Positions 1 to 8,989 of a stretch of DNA of 64,000 nucleotides are shown in pieces. Position 1 is the first letter of the stretch, and each line of letters begins with the position of its first letter. The stretch comes from Laceyella sediminis. GTDB taxonomy: Bacteria > Bacillota > Bacilli > Thermoactinomycetales > Thermoactinomycetaceae. The notes below the pieces were generated by a model. That model was not told the DNA's origin and ran no database searches. It was given only the letters and a program-made list of their open reading frames with translations. Both the position numbers and the translations under genes were made by a program. The stretch spans positions 150,791-214,790 of the forward strand of contig NZ_PVTZ01000005.1 of assembly GCF_003003125.1 (NCBI RefSeq). The letters run 5' to 3'.

Positions 1-839
1 CGGATGTGTTCAGGGGTAGTGCCGCAACATCCCCCCAACAAGCTAACCCCTTGCTCCACCAACAACTCCGCCGTTTGTTCAAAATAGGCGGGATTAGATT
101 TATAAGCCAACTCCCCATCGGTGATCCCTAACCGGCTGGCATTGGGAAACGCGGTGATGACCAATTGTTCTGGCACCACCGTTTTCTCCAATCCGCGCAA
201 CAATTCCATCGGCCCCAAACGGCAATTGAGACCAACTCCATCTACCCCCCGCTCAGCCAACAACTGAAACGCGGTAGAGATGGAAAACGCATCACGCGTC
301 CGGCCCACTTCCAACATTGAAAACTGTGCCAGTAAGGGAAGTTTGGTAAGAGGACGGATCACTTCGACAGCCAACAGCATTTCCTTTACATCGAGAAATG
401 TCTCCAACAGAATGCCATCCACCCCGGCATGCAACAGCGCCGTGGCTTGTTCTTCATACATGTCGCGGTATTCCTCTTCATCATAGGCGGGCATGCGCCC
501 GGCACAGATGGAGCCGATCGAGCCCAAGATGTAGGCATCATCCCCCACCGATTCTCGGGCCAAACGCACCGCTTCCCGGTTGAGGCGCGTCACTTTCCCT
601 TCCAACCCATACCGCGTCAACCGCTCCCGGTTGGCTCCATACGTATGCGTCTCAATCACCCGCGCTCCCGCTTCATAATAAGCTTGGTGCACTCCCACCA
701 CCAGTTTGGGGTCGCTTAGCACCAACTCTTCGGTACAATCGCCGATGGAAACGCCCTGCTGGTACAAATAAGTGGTCATTGCCCCGTCGCCCACGAGCAA
801 CTCGCTCCGCAACCGTTCAATCAAATTTGGTTTGCCCAT
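1..839 (-). CDS. yitJ: Homocysteine S-methyltransferase (YitJ-type), 3' part outside window
   Basis: The visible N-terminal 279 residues form a homocysteine S-methyltransferase domain: it begins MGKPNLIERL, has the DGAMTT motif near residue 20, and ends at the window edge just after the zinc-ligand motif GGCCGTTPEH. The domain transfers a methyl group to homocysteine. In Bacillales this domain at this position is often fused to methylenetetrahydrofolate reductase (YitJ), which cannot be seen here. The ATG at 837-839 has a GAGGAGG ribosome binding site (844-850) and lies 12 bases after the metH stop, so the two genes are almost certainly co-transcribed under the same SAM riboswitch. The YitJ identity, as opposed to a single-domain enzyme, is an inference. 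Confidence 0.85.
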   Translation of the reverse strand, partial: MGKPNLIERLRSELLVGDGAMTTYLYQQGVSIGDCTEELVLSDPKLVVGVHQAYYEAGARVIETHTYGANRERLTRYGLEGKVTRLNREAVRLARESVGDDAYILGSIGSICAGRMPAYDEEEYRDMYEEQATALLHAGVDGILLETFLDVKEMLLAVEVIRPLTKLPLLAQFSMLEVGRTRDAFSISTAFQLLAERGVDGVGLNCRLGPMELLRGLEKTVVPEQLVITAFPNASRLGITDGELAYKSNPAYFEQTAELLVEQGVSLLGGCCGTTPEHI

Positions 840-851
840 CTATTTTCCTCC

Positions 852-3800
852 TCACACCACACTGAAATAACGGGCTTCAGGGTGCGCAAACACCATCGCC
901 GACACCGACGCTTCTGGCTCCATCATAAACCCTTCCGTCAGCGCAACCCCGATCTCTTCCGGCTCAAGCAATCGGAACAGCTTGGCTTGGTCTTCCAGAT
1001 CGGGACAAGCTGGGTATCCAAACGATACGCGAATTCCTTGATATCTGGCGGCAAATCGTTCTTTCATGGTCATGGTGACCGGGTCGGGGAAGCCCCAAGC
1101 ACTACGCATCACCTGATGAATCCGTTCCGCAAACCCTTCCGCCGTCTCCAACGCCAATGCTTGCAACAAGTGGGAACGCAAGTAGTCGCCCTGCTCTTTC
1201 CACTTTTCCGCTTGCTCGCGCACTCCCAAACCGGCGGTGACGGCGAAAAAGCCGACGGTATCCATCTCTCCCGACTCCACCGGCCGCACAAAGTCAGCCA
1301 AACAGAGATAGGAGCCTTTCGTCTGTCTTGGGAAAGTAAACCGTTCAATAACCCGACTGTGATCGTTGGGGTCATAAATCAGAATCGTGTCGCCATCCGC
1401 TTGTGCCGGGAAAAACCGATAGCAACCGTGCGGCCGGATCAACCGGTCGGAAATAGCCGCGGCAAACAACTCATCCACCTGAGCTTTCAATTGGCAAGCT
1501 TTCTCATCACCAGCGGCCAACAGCTCCGCCACATTCCCCTTCAGGCCCAGATGCTTGCCCAAGAGCATCTGCTCATTGATATAAGGGCGCAGTTGCGCGA
1601 GCGGCACGTCCCGATACACATGCTTCTCATAGTCGGGTGGGACGAACAACGGAGCTTGACGGTTGATGTCGCTGACACGCCGCTCAGCCACCTGCACACT
1701 CGCTTTCACTTCGGTGTTCGCCGCTTGCGATTTGACCCGCTTCGCCCGCAACTCGGCCTCCAGCGCATCCCGTTCTTCCGGATTCATCAAACGGTTTGCC
1801 AATTCAAGGCCATTCATGGCGTCTCGGGCATACAAAACCGGGCCATTGTATTCGGGAGAGATGCGGGTATCCGTAAATTTACGTGACAACGCCGCCCCAC
1901 CGACGAGCATCGGCACATGAATATCCGCTTTTCGCAAATCCTGCGCAGTCACTACCATCTGTTGGGCGGACTTCACCAACAAGCCGGACAACCCGATCAT
2001 ATCTGGACGCTCACGCCGCGCTGCTTCGATCAGTTGTTCCGGCGGCACCTTGATGCCGAGGTTCACCACCTCATAACCGTTATTGGCCATGATGATTTCC
2101 ACCAAATTCTTGCCGATGTCATGGACATCGCCTTTTACTGTAGCCAAGATCACTTTCCCCCTGGCATGCGTCTTCGCTTTGTCCATATGGGGCTCCAGAT
2201 AAGCCACGGACGCTTTCATCACTTCGGCGCTCTGCAACACCTCGGCCACAATCAGTTGGTTGTCGTTGAACAAGCGCCCCACTTCATCCATGCCCGCCAT
2301 GAGCGGCCCATTAATAATGTCAAGCGGCTTATATTTAGTCAGCGCCTCATCCAGGTCGGAAAACAGGCCGTCTTTGCTTCCCTCCACCACATAACGCGCC
2401 AAGCGCTCCTCCAATGTCAGATGGACTGATTGCTTTTTCTCTTCCACTTTTTTATCTCGATAAAAGGCCGTGAATTCAGCCAGCACTGCATCGTAATTAG
2501 CTTGGTTGGTGTCAAAGAGCAATCGCTCCGCCAAACGGCGTTCCTCTTCCGAAATCGAAGCGTAGCGCTCCAGTTTTTCGGTATTCACGATGGCATAGTC
2601 CAAACCGGCTTTGGTGCATTCATACAGATAAACGGCATTAAGGACTTCGCGACCCGCCAATGGCAAGCCGAAGGAGACGTTGGACACACCCAAGATGGTG
2701 GCAGTGCCGGGAAGCGCTTCTTTGATCAGGCGGATCCCCTCCACCGTTTCCACGGCCGACCCAATGTACTGTTCATCACCTGTGCCCACGGGGAACACCA
2801 ATGGATCGAAAATGATGTCCTCTGGCGCAATGCCGTATTTCTCCACCAACAATTCATACGATCGCAATGCCACTTCCAGTTTGCGCTCCCGTGAAACAGC
2901 CATGCCCTGTTCATCAATGGTTCCAACCACCACCGCGGCTCCAAATCGCTTCACCAGCGGCAACACCTCTTGGAAGCGCTCCTCGCCGTCCTCCAAGTTG
3001 ATGGAATTGATCACTGCTTTGCCTTGCGTATAAGTTAATGCCCGGGCAATCACTTGGGGGTCAGTAGAGTCGATCATCAGCGGCGCTTTGACTTTCTTGG
3101 TGACAAACGACAAAAACCGCTCCATATCAGCCAATTCATCACGGTCAGGATCGGCCAGGCAGATGTCGATCACCTGGGCTCCCCCTTTCACCTGCTTGCG
3201 GGCGATCTCTGATGCTTCCTCATAACTCCCTTCCACGATCAAGCGTTTAAACTTGCGCGAACCGATAACATTGGTCCGCTCCCCAACTAAAATGGGGCGG
3301 TTGTCTTCTAAGAAAACGGCCTCAATTCCCGATACAGCGGGAGCATGTGTGGCTTGCAACTGGCGTGGTTTAATGCCAGCCAATGCTTCGCTCATCGCCC
3401 GGATGTGATCAGGCGTGGTGCCACAACAGCCCCCGGCAATATTGAGCCAACCGTTAGCCGCAAAATCGGCCATTTTACGGGCCAGCGCTTGCGGCGTTTC
3501 CAAATAGTCACCGTTTTCATCAGGCAAACCGGCATTCGGGTAGCAACTGACGGCGCATCGAGCCATCCCCGCCAGGGTGCGGATATGGTCGGTCATGAAC
3601 TCGGGGCCGGTCGCGCAATTCAAGCCCACGGCAAACGGTTTGAGATGCTCGATCGACACATAAAAAGAGTCAATCGTCTGTCCCGCAAGCATGGTTCCCA
3701 TCGGTTCAATCGTGCCGGAGACCATCACCGGCAAGGTGACACCTAATTCAGCGAACGCCCGCTCAATACCCACACTCCCCGCTTTGACATTTAGCGTGTC

Positions 3801-4295
3801 TTGCGATGTTTCCAACAAGAGAAAGTCAACGCCCCCTTGAATCAAAGCTTTTGCCTGCAAATAATAGCCTTGGGCCAGCTCGTCAAAGGTGGTGCCACCG
3901 GTCACGGACAGCGTTTTGGTAGTCGGACCCATCGCCCCGGCAACATAGCGCGGCCATTCCGGCGTTGAGAACTTGCGGCATGATTTCACCGCCAACCGCG
4001 CCGCCGCTAAGTTGATCTCTTCCGTCAATTCAGGCTTTTCATACTCTGCTAACACGATGGGAGTCGCCCCAAAGGTGTTGGTTTCTACAATATCTGCCCC
4101 CGCCGCGAAATAGGCATCGTGAATCGACTCGATGAGATCAGGGCGGGTCAGGTTCAACATCTCGTTGCACCCATCTAAGGCTTCCCCCCCAAAGTCCGCC
4201 GCCGTCAACGCAGCTTGTTGCAACATCGTCCCCATCGCACCATCCAAGATTAGGATCTTCTCTTTCAGTCGTTCAGACACACACTGCTTGGCCAT
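852..4295 (-). CDS. metH: Cobalamin-dependent methionine synthase
   Basis: Full-length MetH (1147 aa) that makes methionine from homocysteine and 5-methyltetrahydrofolate in the cytoplasm. Domains in order: homocysteine-binding domain (about 1-310) with zinc ligands Cys227 and GGCC at 288-291; pterin-binding domain (about 335-600); cobalamin cap and binding domain (about 630-880) with the base-off B12 motif DVHDIGKN at 723-730, whose His725 is the predicted lower cobalt ligand; and a SAM-dependent reactivation domain (about 920-1147). The ATG at 4295 sits just after the riboswitch and terminator. It is the first gene of an operon with the homocysteine methyltransferase downstream. Nothing is unusual in the catalytic motifs. 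Confidence 0.97.
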   Translation of the reverse strand: MAKQCVSERLKEKILILDGAMGTMLQQAALTAADFGGEALDGCNEMLNLTRPDLIESIHDAYFAAGADIVETNTFGATPIVLAEYEKPELTEEINLAAARLAVKSCRKFSTPEWPRYVAGAMGPTTKTLSVTGGTTFDELAQGYYLQAKALIQGGVDFLLLETSQDTLNVKAGSVGIERAFAELGVTLPVMVSGTIEPMGTMLAGQTIDSFYVSIEHLKPFAVGLNCATGPEFMTDHIRTLAGMARCAVSCYPNAGLPDENGDYLETPQALARKMADFAANGWLNIAGGCCGTTPDHIRAMSEALAGIKPRQLQATHAPAVSGIEAVFLEDNRPILVGERTNVIGSRKFKRLIVEGSYEEASEIARKQVKGGAQVIDICLADPDRDELADMERFLSFVTKKVKAPLMIDSTDPQVIARALTYTQGKAVINSINLEDGEERFQEVLPLVKRFGAAVVVGTIDEQGMAVSRERKLEVALRSYELLVEKYGIAPEDIIFDPLVFPVGTGDEQYIGSAVETVEGIRLIKEALPGTATILGVSNVSFGLPLAGREVLNAVYLYECTKAGLDYAIVNTEKLERYASISEEERRLAERLLFDTNQANYDAVLAEFTAFYRDKKVEEKKQSVHLTLEERLARYVVEGSKDGLFSDLDEALTKYKPLDIINGPLMAGMDEVGRLFNDNQLIVAEVLQSAEVMKASVAYLEPHMDKAKTHARGKVILATVKGDVHDIGKNLVEIIMANNGYEVVNLGIKVPPEQLIEAARRERPDMIGLSGLLVKSAQQMVVTAQDLRKADIHVPMLVGGAALSRKFTDTRISPEYNGPVLYARDAMNGLELANRLMNPEERDALEAELRAKRVKSQAANTEVKASVQVAERRVSDINRQAPLFVPPDYEKHVYRDVPLAQLRPYINEQMLLGKHLGLKGNVAELLAAGDEKACQLKAQVDELFAAAISDRLIRPHGCYRFFPAQADGDTILIYDPNDHSRVIERFTFPRQTKGSYLCLADFVRPVESGEMDTVGFFAVTAGLGVREQAEKWKEQGDYLRSHLLQALALETAEGFAERIHQVMRSAWGFPDPVTMTMKERFAARYQGIRVSFGYPACPDLEDQAKLFRLLEPEEIGVALTEGFMMEPEASVSAMVFAHPEARYFSVV

Positions 4296-4321
4296 GCTGG
4301 CTCCACCCTCTCCTCAAAATA

Positions 4322-4360
4322 AAAAAAACACCATTCATCTCCGAAAGATGAAAGGTGTTT
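4322..4360 (-). terminator. Riboswitch-controlled intrinsic terminator before metH
   Basis: On the minus strand AAACACC-TTCATCT pairs with AGATGAA-GGTGTTT around a TTCGG loop and is followed by a run of T. It lies directly after the SAM-I aptamer, so it is the expected expression platform: SAM binding would favour termination before metH. Confidence 0.9.
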
Positions 4361-4367
4361 GCCGCTC

Positions 4368-4486
4368 GCTTATCACTCTCATCTTTCAGAGAGAACACTC
4401 TCTGACAGGAATTAGCACCACATTGGAATAACCAACAGGTTGCCGGGCTTCATTGGGCCAGTCCCTCCGCCACTCTGGATAAGAGA
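4368..4486 (-). promoter_or_regulatory. SAM-I (S-box) riboswitch
   Basis: Read on the minus strand, the segment opens with CTCTTATCCAGAGTGG, then GGAGGGACTGGCCC, then GAAGCCCGGCAACC, and closes with GTGATAAG. This is the conserved S-box core with its P1 pairing. It precedes metH and is followed by an intrinsic terminator. By the known behaviour of the family, high S-adenosylmethionine stops transcription. Confidence 0.96.
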
Positions 4487-4504
4487 TTATTTTTATATCT
4501 CAAT

Positions 4505-4533
4505 AATATAGCTATTTCGCAAAACCGTGTCAA
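4505..4533 (-). promoter_or_regulatory. Sigma-A promoter of the metH operon
   Basis: Minus strand TTGACA (4528-4533), a 17-base spacer, then TATATT (4505-4510). It lies about 20 bases upstream of the SAM-I aptamer, where the riboswitch transcript must start. Confidence 0.85.
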
Positions 4534-4539
4534 TCAAAT

Positions 4540-5865
4540 TCACAAATACAGTTTGTTTTTGTTGAGCTCTTTTTGCGTTTGATACATCCGTTGGGTCGCT
4601 TCCTGGAATTTCGCTTCTTCACCAATTTTTTCATAACAATCTGCCAGTTCATAATAACACTGGTAGACGCGGTCTTTTAACTTATTTTTGTCCGCAATCT
4701 TGCCAGCGCTTTGAAAATATTCGATAGCATCCAGATAATGGTTCATATTTTTCATCGCTTGCCCCAACAAGATCAGTGCTGTGCTGGTCAACAAACCATG
4801 GTGAATGCGTTCCGCCATGTCCAAAGCTTGCTTTAGTATATCTCGCGCTTGTTCCATTTTCCCTTGCATGAGATAAACCTGTCCCAACGAACAGCTCGCT
4901 TGCACCAAATCCTCTTTGTCGTTCACATGCTCTCCCAGCTCCAGCACAAACTCAAATGCAACCTCCGCATCAGCCAGTTGGCCCGCGTCTTGATAGGAGT
5001 GAGCCAACACCAACCACAACCGGAACATCCCCTCATATTCCCTGCTACCCACGGCGATTTGGCTTCCTTCGCGGGCATAGCGGATCGCATCTTGGTAAAG
5101 CTTCATCTTACGCAGGAGTTCCGCCCGAAGCGCATACGTCTGGAGGATCAGCTGGCGTGAGCGAATCTGCGGCAACAGAGCCCACACCTCATCGACACCA
5201 CGCAATGCCTCATCGGCCCGATCCAGTTTTTGCAGATTTTCGATCCGAGCGAGCAAAAGCTTCACATGCATTTGTTCGAAAATTTCTTCTTCATCAGTTA
5301 AAGCGTCCAGCCCTCGCTCAACATATTTCAGCGCTTGCTCCCAGTCCTTGTGTTGCATACGGCATTCCGACAGACACAAGTAACTGGCCGCCTCCAAGTT
5401 GACTTTGGGGGAGTAGGGGTCCTGATAAGCGAGACGGATGGCTTCGCTCAGTTCCCTTTCTGCTTTGCGCCAATCCCGCTTGATAAAATGAATGCGCCCT
5501 TTGAGGTAGTGAATCGTCGCTTGGTGTTGAGAGGTAACCTCATCGGATAAATCGGACAACAGAGCTAAAGCGCGTTGATAGTTGCCAAGTTGGATCATGG
5601 TTTCAATCGCGGTGAATTTCACTTGCAAGCTTTCGATGCTCCCAGTGTCCTTTTCGATCATGTCGGGCACTTCACTCAGATCCAAACCCAGTTTGTTCAT
5701 GAGATACAACACTTTGTCTTTGTTCACATGAGGTACGCCACGCTCGATGTTACTGATAGTGGCAGTGGAGATGTGCTGGTCAGAGAGATCTTCCAGCCGC
5801 AATCCCCGTTCCTTTCTCACTTTACGAATGTATTTGCCCACTTCACTCATTTCCAAAATGTTCAT
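4540..5865 (-). CDS. XRE-family regulator with TPR repeats (RRNPP-like architecture)
   Basis: 441 aa. Residues 8-68 form an XRE helix-turn-helix (GKYIRKVRKERGLRLEDLSD followed by ISTATISNIERG). The rest is a helical solenoid of TPR-like repeats, for example LALLSDLSDE, LKGRIHFIKRDWRKAERELS, and LGQAMKNMNHYLDAIEYFQSA near the C-terminus. This is the architecture of peptide-sensing RRNPP regulators and of other XRE-TPR proteins. I see no signal-peptide gene next to it: downstream lies the metH promoter and riboswitch, upstream about 280 bases of AT-rich DNA. The regulated target is unknown. The ATG at 5865 has AAGGATAGGTCGCG upstream, an acceptable ribosome binding site. Confidence 0.85.
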   Translation of the reverse strand: MNILEMSEVGKYIRKVRKERGLRLEDLSDQHISTATISNIERGVPHVNKDKVLYLMNKLGLDLSEVPDMIEKDTGSIESLQVKFTAIETMIQLGNYQRALALLSDLSDEVTSQHQATIHYLKGRIHFIKRDWRKAERELSEAIRLAYQDPYSPKVNLEAASYLCLSECRMQHKDWEQALKYVERGLDALTDEEEIFEQMHVKLLLARIENLQKLDRADEALRGVDEVWALLPQIRSRQLILQTYALRAELLRKMKLYQDAIRYAREGSQIAVGSREYEGMFRLWLVLAHSYQDAGQLADAEVAFEFVLELGEHVNDKEDLVQASCSLGQVYLMQGKMEQARDILKQALDMAERIHHGLLTSTALILLGQAMKNMNHYLDAIEYFQSAGKIADKNKLKDRVYQCYYELADCYEKIGEEAKFQEATQRMYQTQKELNKNKLYL

Positions 5866-6158
5866 CGCGACCTATCCTTTCCGAATTCTTGTTATTTCTA
5901 TATTACTCCATCTATTTCATTTTATAAAGGAATAAACATATAAATTTTTCCATATAAAGGAGTGTAATTTTTTCCAACTGCTTTATTTTTTATTTCTTAC
6001 CCACGACTGCCCCCGCAATATCACATAAAAAGATAAATAATCTGAAAAAACCACAAAAAGAAACCGATTCCTTATCTCTTTCGGGACAAGAAATATTTTC
6101 CCAATACCTCTATCTTCTCCATAAAATGAATCTTTATGCCAAATTTATGTTTTTTGTT

Positions 6159-6497
6159 TTATTTGATCAATTGGACCAACTTTAGTGCACCATCTACCAC
6201 GATGACAGAGAGACCCCAGCCGCTGAGCAGGCCCGTCGCCACGCGGAGCAGGTTGTTGCTCTGGCGCCAACCCAGCCATTGCGTTCCCCCGTCGATCAGC
6301 ATCGGCATCTGTGCCAACAATCCAAACGGCCAAGGCGGCGCTAGCGGGATCAACAGCAGGATCGGAATAAACAAATAACCCATCATAATGCCCAGACAGC
6401 GCGCACAGACGGGCAAAGGTTGTCCCCCCATATGAAAACACCGTTCTGGCTTGCGGTGGCAGGGCACGAACTTCAGCCAATCAAGCCATCGCCCCAT
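6159..6497 (-). CDS. DUF2085-type small membrane protein
   Basis: 112 aa from the ATG at 6495-6497, chosen because GAGGGGG lies just upstream; a longer in-frame extension overlaps the neighbouring gene. The N-terminal part contains PCHRKPERCFHMGGQPLPVC followed by ARCLGI, the Cys/His pattern of DUF2085 membrane proteins. Two hydrophobic stretches follow (GYLFIPILLLIPLAP and the C-terminal ATGLLSGWGLSVIVVDG), with LIDGGTQWLGWRQSNN between them. The function of the family is unknown. The gene starts 17 bases after the stop of the Cys-tailed membrane protein and is probably co-transcribed with it. Confidence 0.8.
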   Translation of the reverse strand: MGRWLDWLKFVPCHRKPERCFHMGGQPLPVCARCLGIMMGYLFIPILLLIPLAPPWPFGLLAQMPMLIDGGTQWLGWRQSNNLLRVATGLLSGWGLSVIVVDGALKLVQLIK

Positions 6498-6513
6498 TCG
6501 CTTCCCCCTCGCT

Positions 6514-6897
6514 TTAGTCCGAACAATTGCAATCGACACAATTGCAGTCCACGCAGTTGCAATCCACGCAGTCACAGTCAAACACATCGCATCCATCGCA
6601 TCCGCAATCAAAGTCGTCACACTTCTTCCGGCGCCGCTTGTAATAGATGAACCACACCAAAAAAAGGACGCCACTCGCAACCAAACAGGCACTCCCTTCC
6701 AAGATCAGCCCCTGCACCAACAAGATTCCCCCGGCGACCGCCAACAACAGAATCAACGTCAGACTCACGAAGAACAATCCGCTAGCCCCTTTCTTACCAA
6801 AGTGTTCGCTTGCCGCGGCGATCGCAAGCCAAATCGAGCCAACTGCGCCCGCCATACAGTAAACAAAACATCTTGAAACAAGCTTTACGGCAATCAT
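6514..6897 (-). CDS. Membrane protein with Cys/Asp tandem-repeat tail
   Basis: 127 aa if started at the ATG at 6895-6897; a TTG at 6915 is also possible, and neither has a clear ribosome binding site. Three to four hydrophobic segments (MAGAVGSIWLAIAAA, GLFFVSLTLILLLAVAGGIL, CLVASGVLFLVWFIYY) are followed by YKRRRKK and a Cys-rich cytoplasmic-type tail of about 37 residues. The tail holds three tandem VDCNC units in its last 20 residues. The alternating Cys-X-Cys pattern suggests metal binding, which is an inference. I do not recognise a family. It is followed by the DUF2085 protein, which also has Cys/His motifs. Confidence 0.65.
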   Translation of the reverse strand: MIAVKLVSRCFVYCMAGAVGSIWLAIAAASEHFGKKGASGLFFVSLTLILLLAVAGGILLVQGLILEGSACLVASGVLFLVWFIYYKRRRKKCDDFDCGCDGCDVFDCDCVDCNCVDCNCVDCNCSD

Positions 6898-7261
6898 GTT
6901 GTAATCAATGGACAATCAGGAGATCATGCTGTTCATATCCCTTGTGCGGGACTCACTTCATTTGTCAACGCTCTTCCCATCCCTTCGTCTTGACCATCAT
7001 CGGCCACGCGGATGAAAGGAATGCCGTTGCACCAACAAGTGTGACTCATCGCTGGGGACTGGCGCTTTCTCACTATCCCTGTTACCTCAATTCATAATCA
7101 ACAGAAGGCAATCTGTTTGTCAATATGATTTTGTTTACCGTCATGATATTTCCTCTTTTGATTTTGCTGATTTGGTTACAAATTTATCTGTAAAAGTTTG
7201 TAGTTGATGTAGATTCATCCCATTTAATTGAATGAAAAAGATAGAAAATGAACGAAATTGA
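6898..7261. other. Intergenic region without a recognisable gene
   Basis: About 360 bases between the Cys-tailed membrane protein and the fru promoter. Short frames on both strands are interrupted and have no convincing ribosome binding sites. The part around 6950-7080 has coding-like base composition but I cannot assign it. Confidence 0.5.
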
Positions 7262-7290
7262 TTGATTAAGCAAACAACATCCGCTATGAT
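7262..7290 (+). promoter_or_regulatory. Promoter of the fruR-fruK-fruA operon
   Basis: TTGATT (7262-7267), a 17-base spacer and TATGAT (7285-7290), 24 bases before the predicted fruR start. It fits a sigma-A promoter. Confidence 0.7.
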
Positions 7291-7314
7291 AAGAAGGAAG
7301 CGAGGTGAACGAAA

Positions 7315-8067
7315 ACGCTTACAATTCAACGACACCAAGTGATCTTGGATCTGCTGAAACAGAAGGGTGCTGTCAAGCTGCAAGAGCTTGTCCAAGCGAC
7401 GGATTCGTCAGAATCCACCATCCGCCGCGATTTGATCGAGTTGGAACGGCGCCGTCTTCTCAAGCGGATTCATGGCGGAGCCGCCTTGCTACAAACCAAG
7501 GGAGCCGAACCAACCATTGCTGAAAAATCAACCAAAAACCTTCAAATCAAACAACGCATCGCTGCAACCGCTGCTTCCTTGGTTGAGCCCGGTGATTGCA
7601 TCTATCTCGATGCGGGTAGCACCACATTGGAAATGGTGCCCCACCTGCAAGCCAAAAATCTGACCGTTGTCACCAACGGCTTCGCGCAATTGGAAGCACT
7701 GGCTGAACGGCAAATCCGCGCCTACTTGCTGGGGGGAATGATCAAATTGTCCACCCGCGCGATGATTGGGAGCATGGCCTTGGAGTCCTTGCGCCTCTAT
7801 CGTTTTGACAAGTGTTTTTTAGGCACCAACGGCATTGATTTGGAGCTGGGATACACCACACCCGACCCCGAAGAAGCCATGATTAAAAAAACGGCGGCGC
7901 GCTTGGCCAGCCAGGCATATGTGCTAGCGGACGGCCAGAAGTTCCATGAAGTGGCCTTCGCTAAAGTCGCTGACATCCATGAGATGCGCATCATCACCGA
8001 CAAGCTCCCGGAAGAGCAGCGGCAATCCTATCTAAATCAGACCGACATTATTGAGGTGGACACATGA
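7315..8067 (+). CDS. fruR: DeoR-family fructose operon repressor, apparently with an ACG start
   Basis: DeoR-type repressor of about 250 aa. An N-terminal winged helix-turn-helix (RHQVILDLLKQKG, then SSESTIRRDLIELERRRLLK) is followed by a sugar-phosphate-sensing domain (YLDAGSTTLEMVPHL, GYTTPDPEEA). It probably represses fruK-fruA and responds to fructose 1-phosphate. The reading frame needed for the normal N-terminus (LTIQRHQ) has no ATG, GTG or TTG: an in-frame TGA is at 7306-7308, and the expected start position (7315-7317) reads ACG, six bases after GAGGTGA. The first ordinary start, GTG at 7339, would remove eight residues ahead of the helix-turn-helix. fruK overlaps the stop by four bases (ATGA). 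Confidence 0.88.
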   Translation, partial: TLTIQRHQVILDLLKQKGAVKLQELVQATDSSESTIRRDLIELERRRLLKRIHGGAALLQTKGAEPTIAEKSTKNLQIKQRIAATAASLVEPGDCIYLDAGSTTLEMVPHLQAKNLTVVTNGFAQLEALAERQIRAYLLGGMIKLSTRAMIGSMALESLRLYRFDKCFLGTNGIDLELGYTTPDPEEAMIKKTAARLASQAYVLADGQKFHEVAFAKVADIHEMRIITDKLPEEQRQSYLNQTDIIEVDT

Positions 8068-8978
8068 TTTATACAGTAACACTCAATCCATCAATCGACT
8101 TCACCGTCCATGTTCAAACCTTGCGCCGAGGCGAATTGAACCGCATGGATCAGGAACAGAAATACCCAGGCGGCAAAGGAATCAATGTCTCCCGCATTTT
8201 AGCGCGGATAGGGGTGGAAACCACCGCCCTCGGCTTTGTCGGCGGGTTCACCGGAACCTATCTCACCGAAGCATTGACGAGTGAGGGAGTGGCGCATGAT
8301 TTTGTCCGTATCGACGGGGATACCCGCATCAACATCAAATTGAAGGAACAAAGTGGGGAAACGGAAATCAATGGCGCAGGCCCTTCCATCCCCCCCGATC
8401 GCCTACAGCAATTCATGCAAAAGCTGGAACGCCTCCGGGCCGGGGACATGCTGGTGCTCGCCGGCACCATTCCCCCTTCGCTCCCGCCAGACCTGTACCA
8501 AACATTGCTGGTCACCTACGGCAAACGCGGTATCAAGGTGGTAGTCGATACGAGCGGTGAAGCACTCGCGCGGGCAGTTCGCCACCATCCCTTTCTAATC
8601 AAACCGAATCACCACGAGCTGGGTGAATTATTTAACACGACCTTCACCTCGCTCGACGAAACGATCCCTTATGGCGAAAAGCTGTTGGCCCAGGGGATCA
8701 GGCATGTCATTGTGTCCATGGCCGACAAGGGCGCCCTATTGTTCACCGCCGATGGGATCTACCGATCCAACGTGCCACGCGGCACCGTAGTCAACTCTGT
8801 GGGCGCGGGTGATTCCTTGGTCGCTGGCTTCATCGGCCACCTGTCGCAACACGGTTCAGTGCCGGACGCATTCCGCTATGGTATCGCAACCGGCGGTGCT
8901 ACCGCTTTTTCAGCTGACTTGGCCAGCCTAGACACAATCGAAGCCGTTTATCCACAAGTCGAACTAACCAAACTGTAA
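8064..8978 (+). CDS. fruK: 1-phosphofructokinase
   Basis: 304 aa PfkB-family sugar kinase that phosphorylates fructose 1-phosphate to fructose 1,6-bisphosphate. Visible signatures are NPSIDFTVHV at the N-terminus, GGKGIN at 36-41 and the anion-hole and catalytic motif GAGDS at 247-251 (Asp250 the catalytic base). The length is normal for FruK. It overlaps the fruR stop by four bases and is followed 11 bases later by fruA, the usual order of a Bacillales fructose operon. Confidence 0.96.
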   Translation: MIYTVTLNPSIDFTVHVQTLRRGELNRMDQEQKYPGGKGINVSRILARIGVETTALGFVGGFTGTYLTEALTSEGVAHDFVRIDGDTRINIKLKEQSGETEINGAGPSIPPDRLQQFMQKLERLRAGDMLVLAGTIPPSLPPDLYQTLLVTYGKRGIKVVVDTSGEALARAVRHHPFLIKPNHHELGELFNTTFTSLDETIPYGEKLLAQGIRHVIVSMADKGALLFTADGIYRSNVPRGTVVNSVGAGDSLVAGFIGHLSQHGSVPDAFRYGIATGGATAFSADLASLDTIEAVYPQVELTKL

Positions 8979-8989
8979 GGAGGGGCCTC

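Noticed and set aside
882..1886. Long plus-strand frame opposite metH
   Set aside because: It lies fully inside metH, whose protein is unmistakable; a shadow frame of GC-biased third positions. The same applies to long frames opposite glcD, malE, uppP and fruA.
7141..7395. Minus-strand frame over the fru promoter
   Set aside because: It crosses the promoter and the start of fruR and has no family signature.
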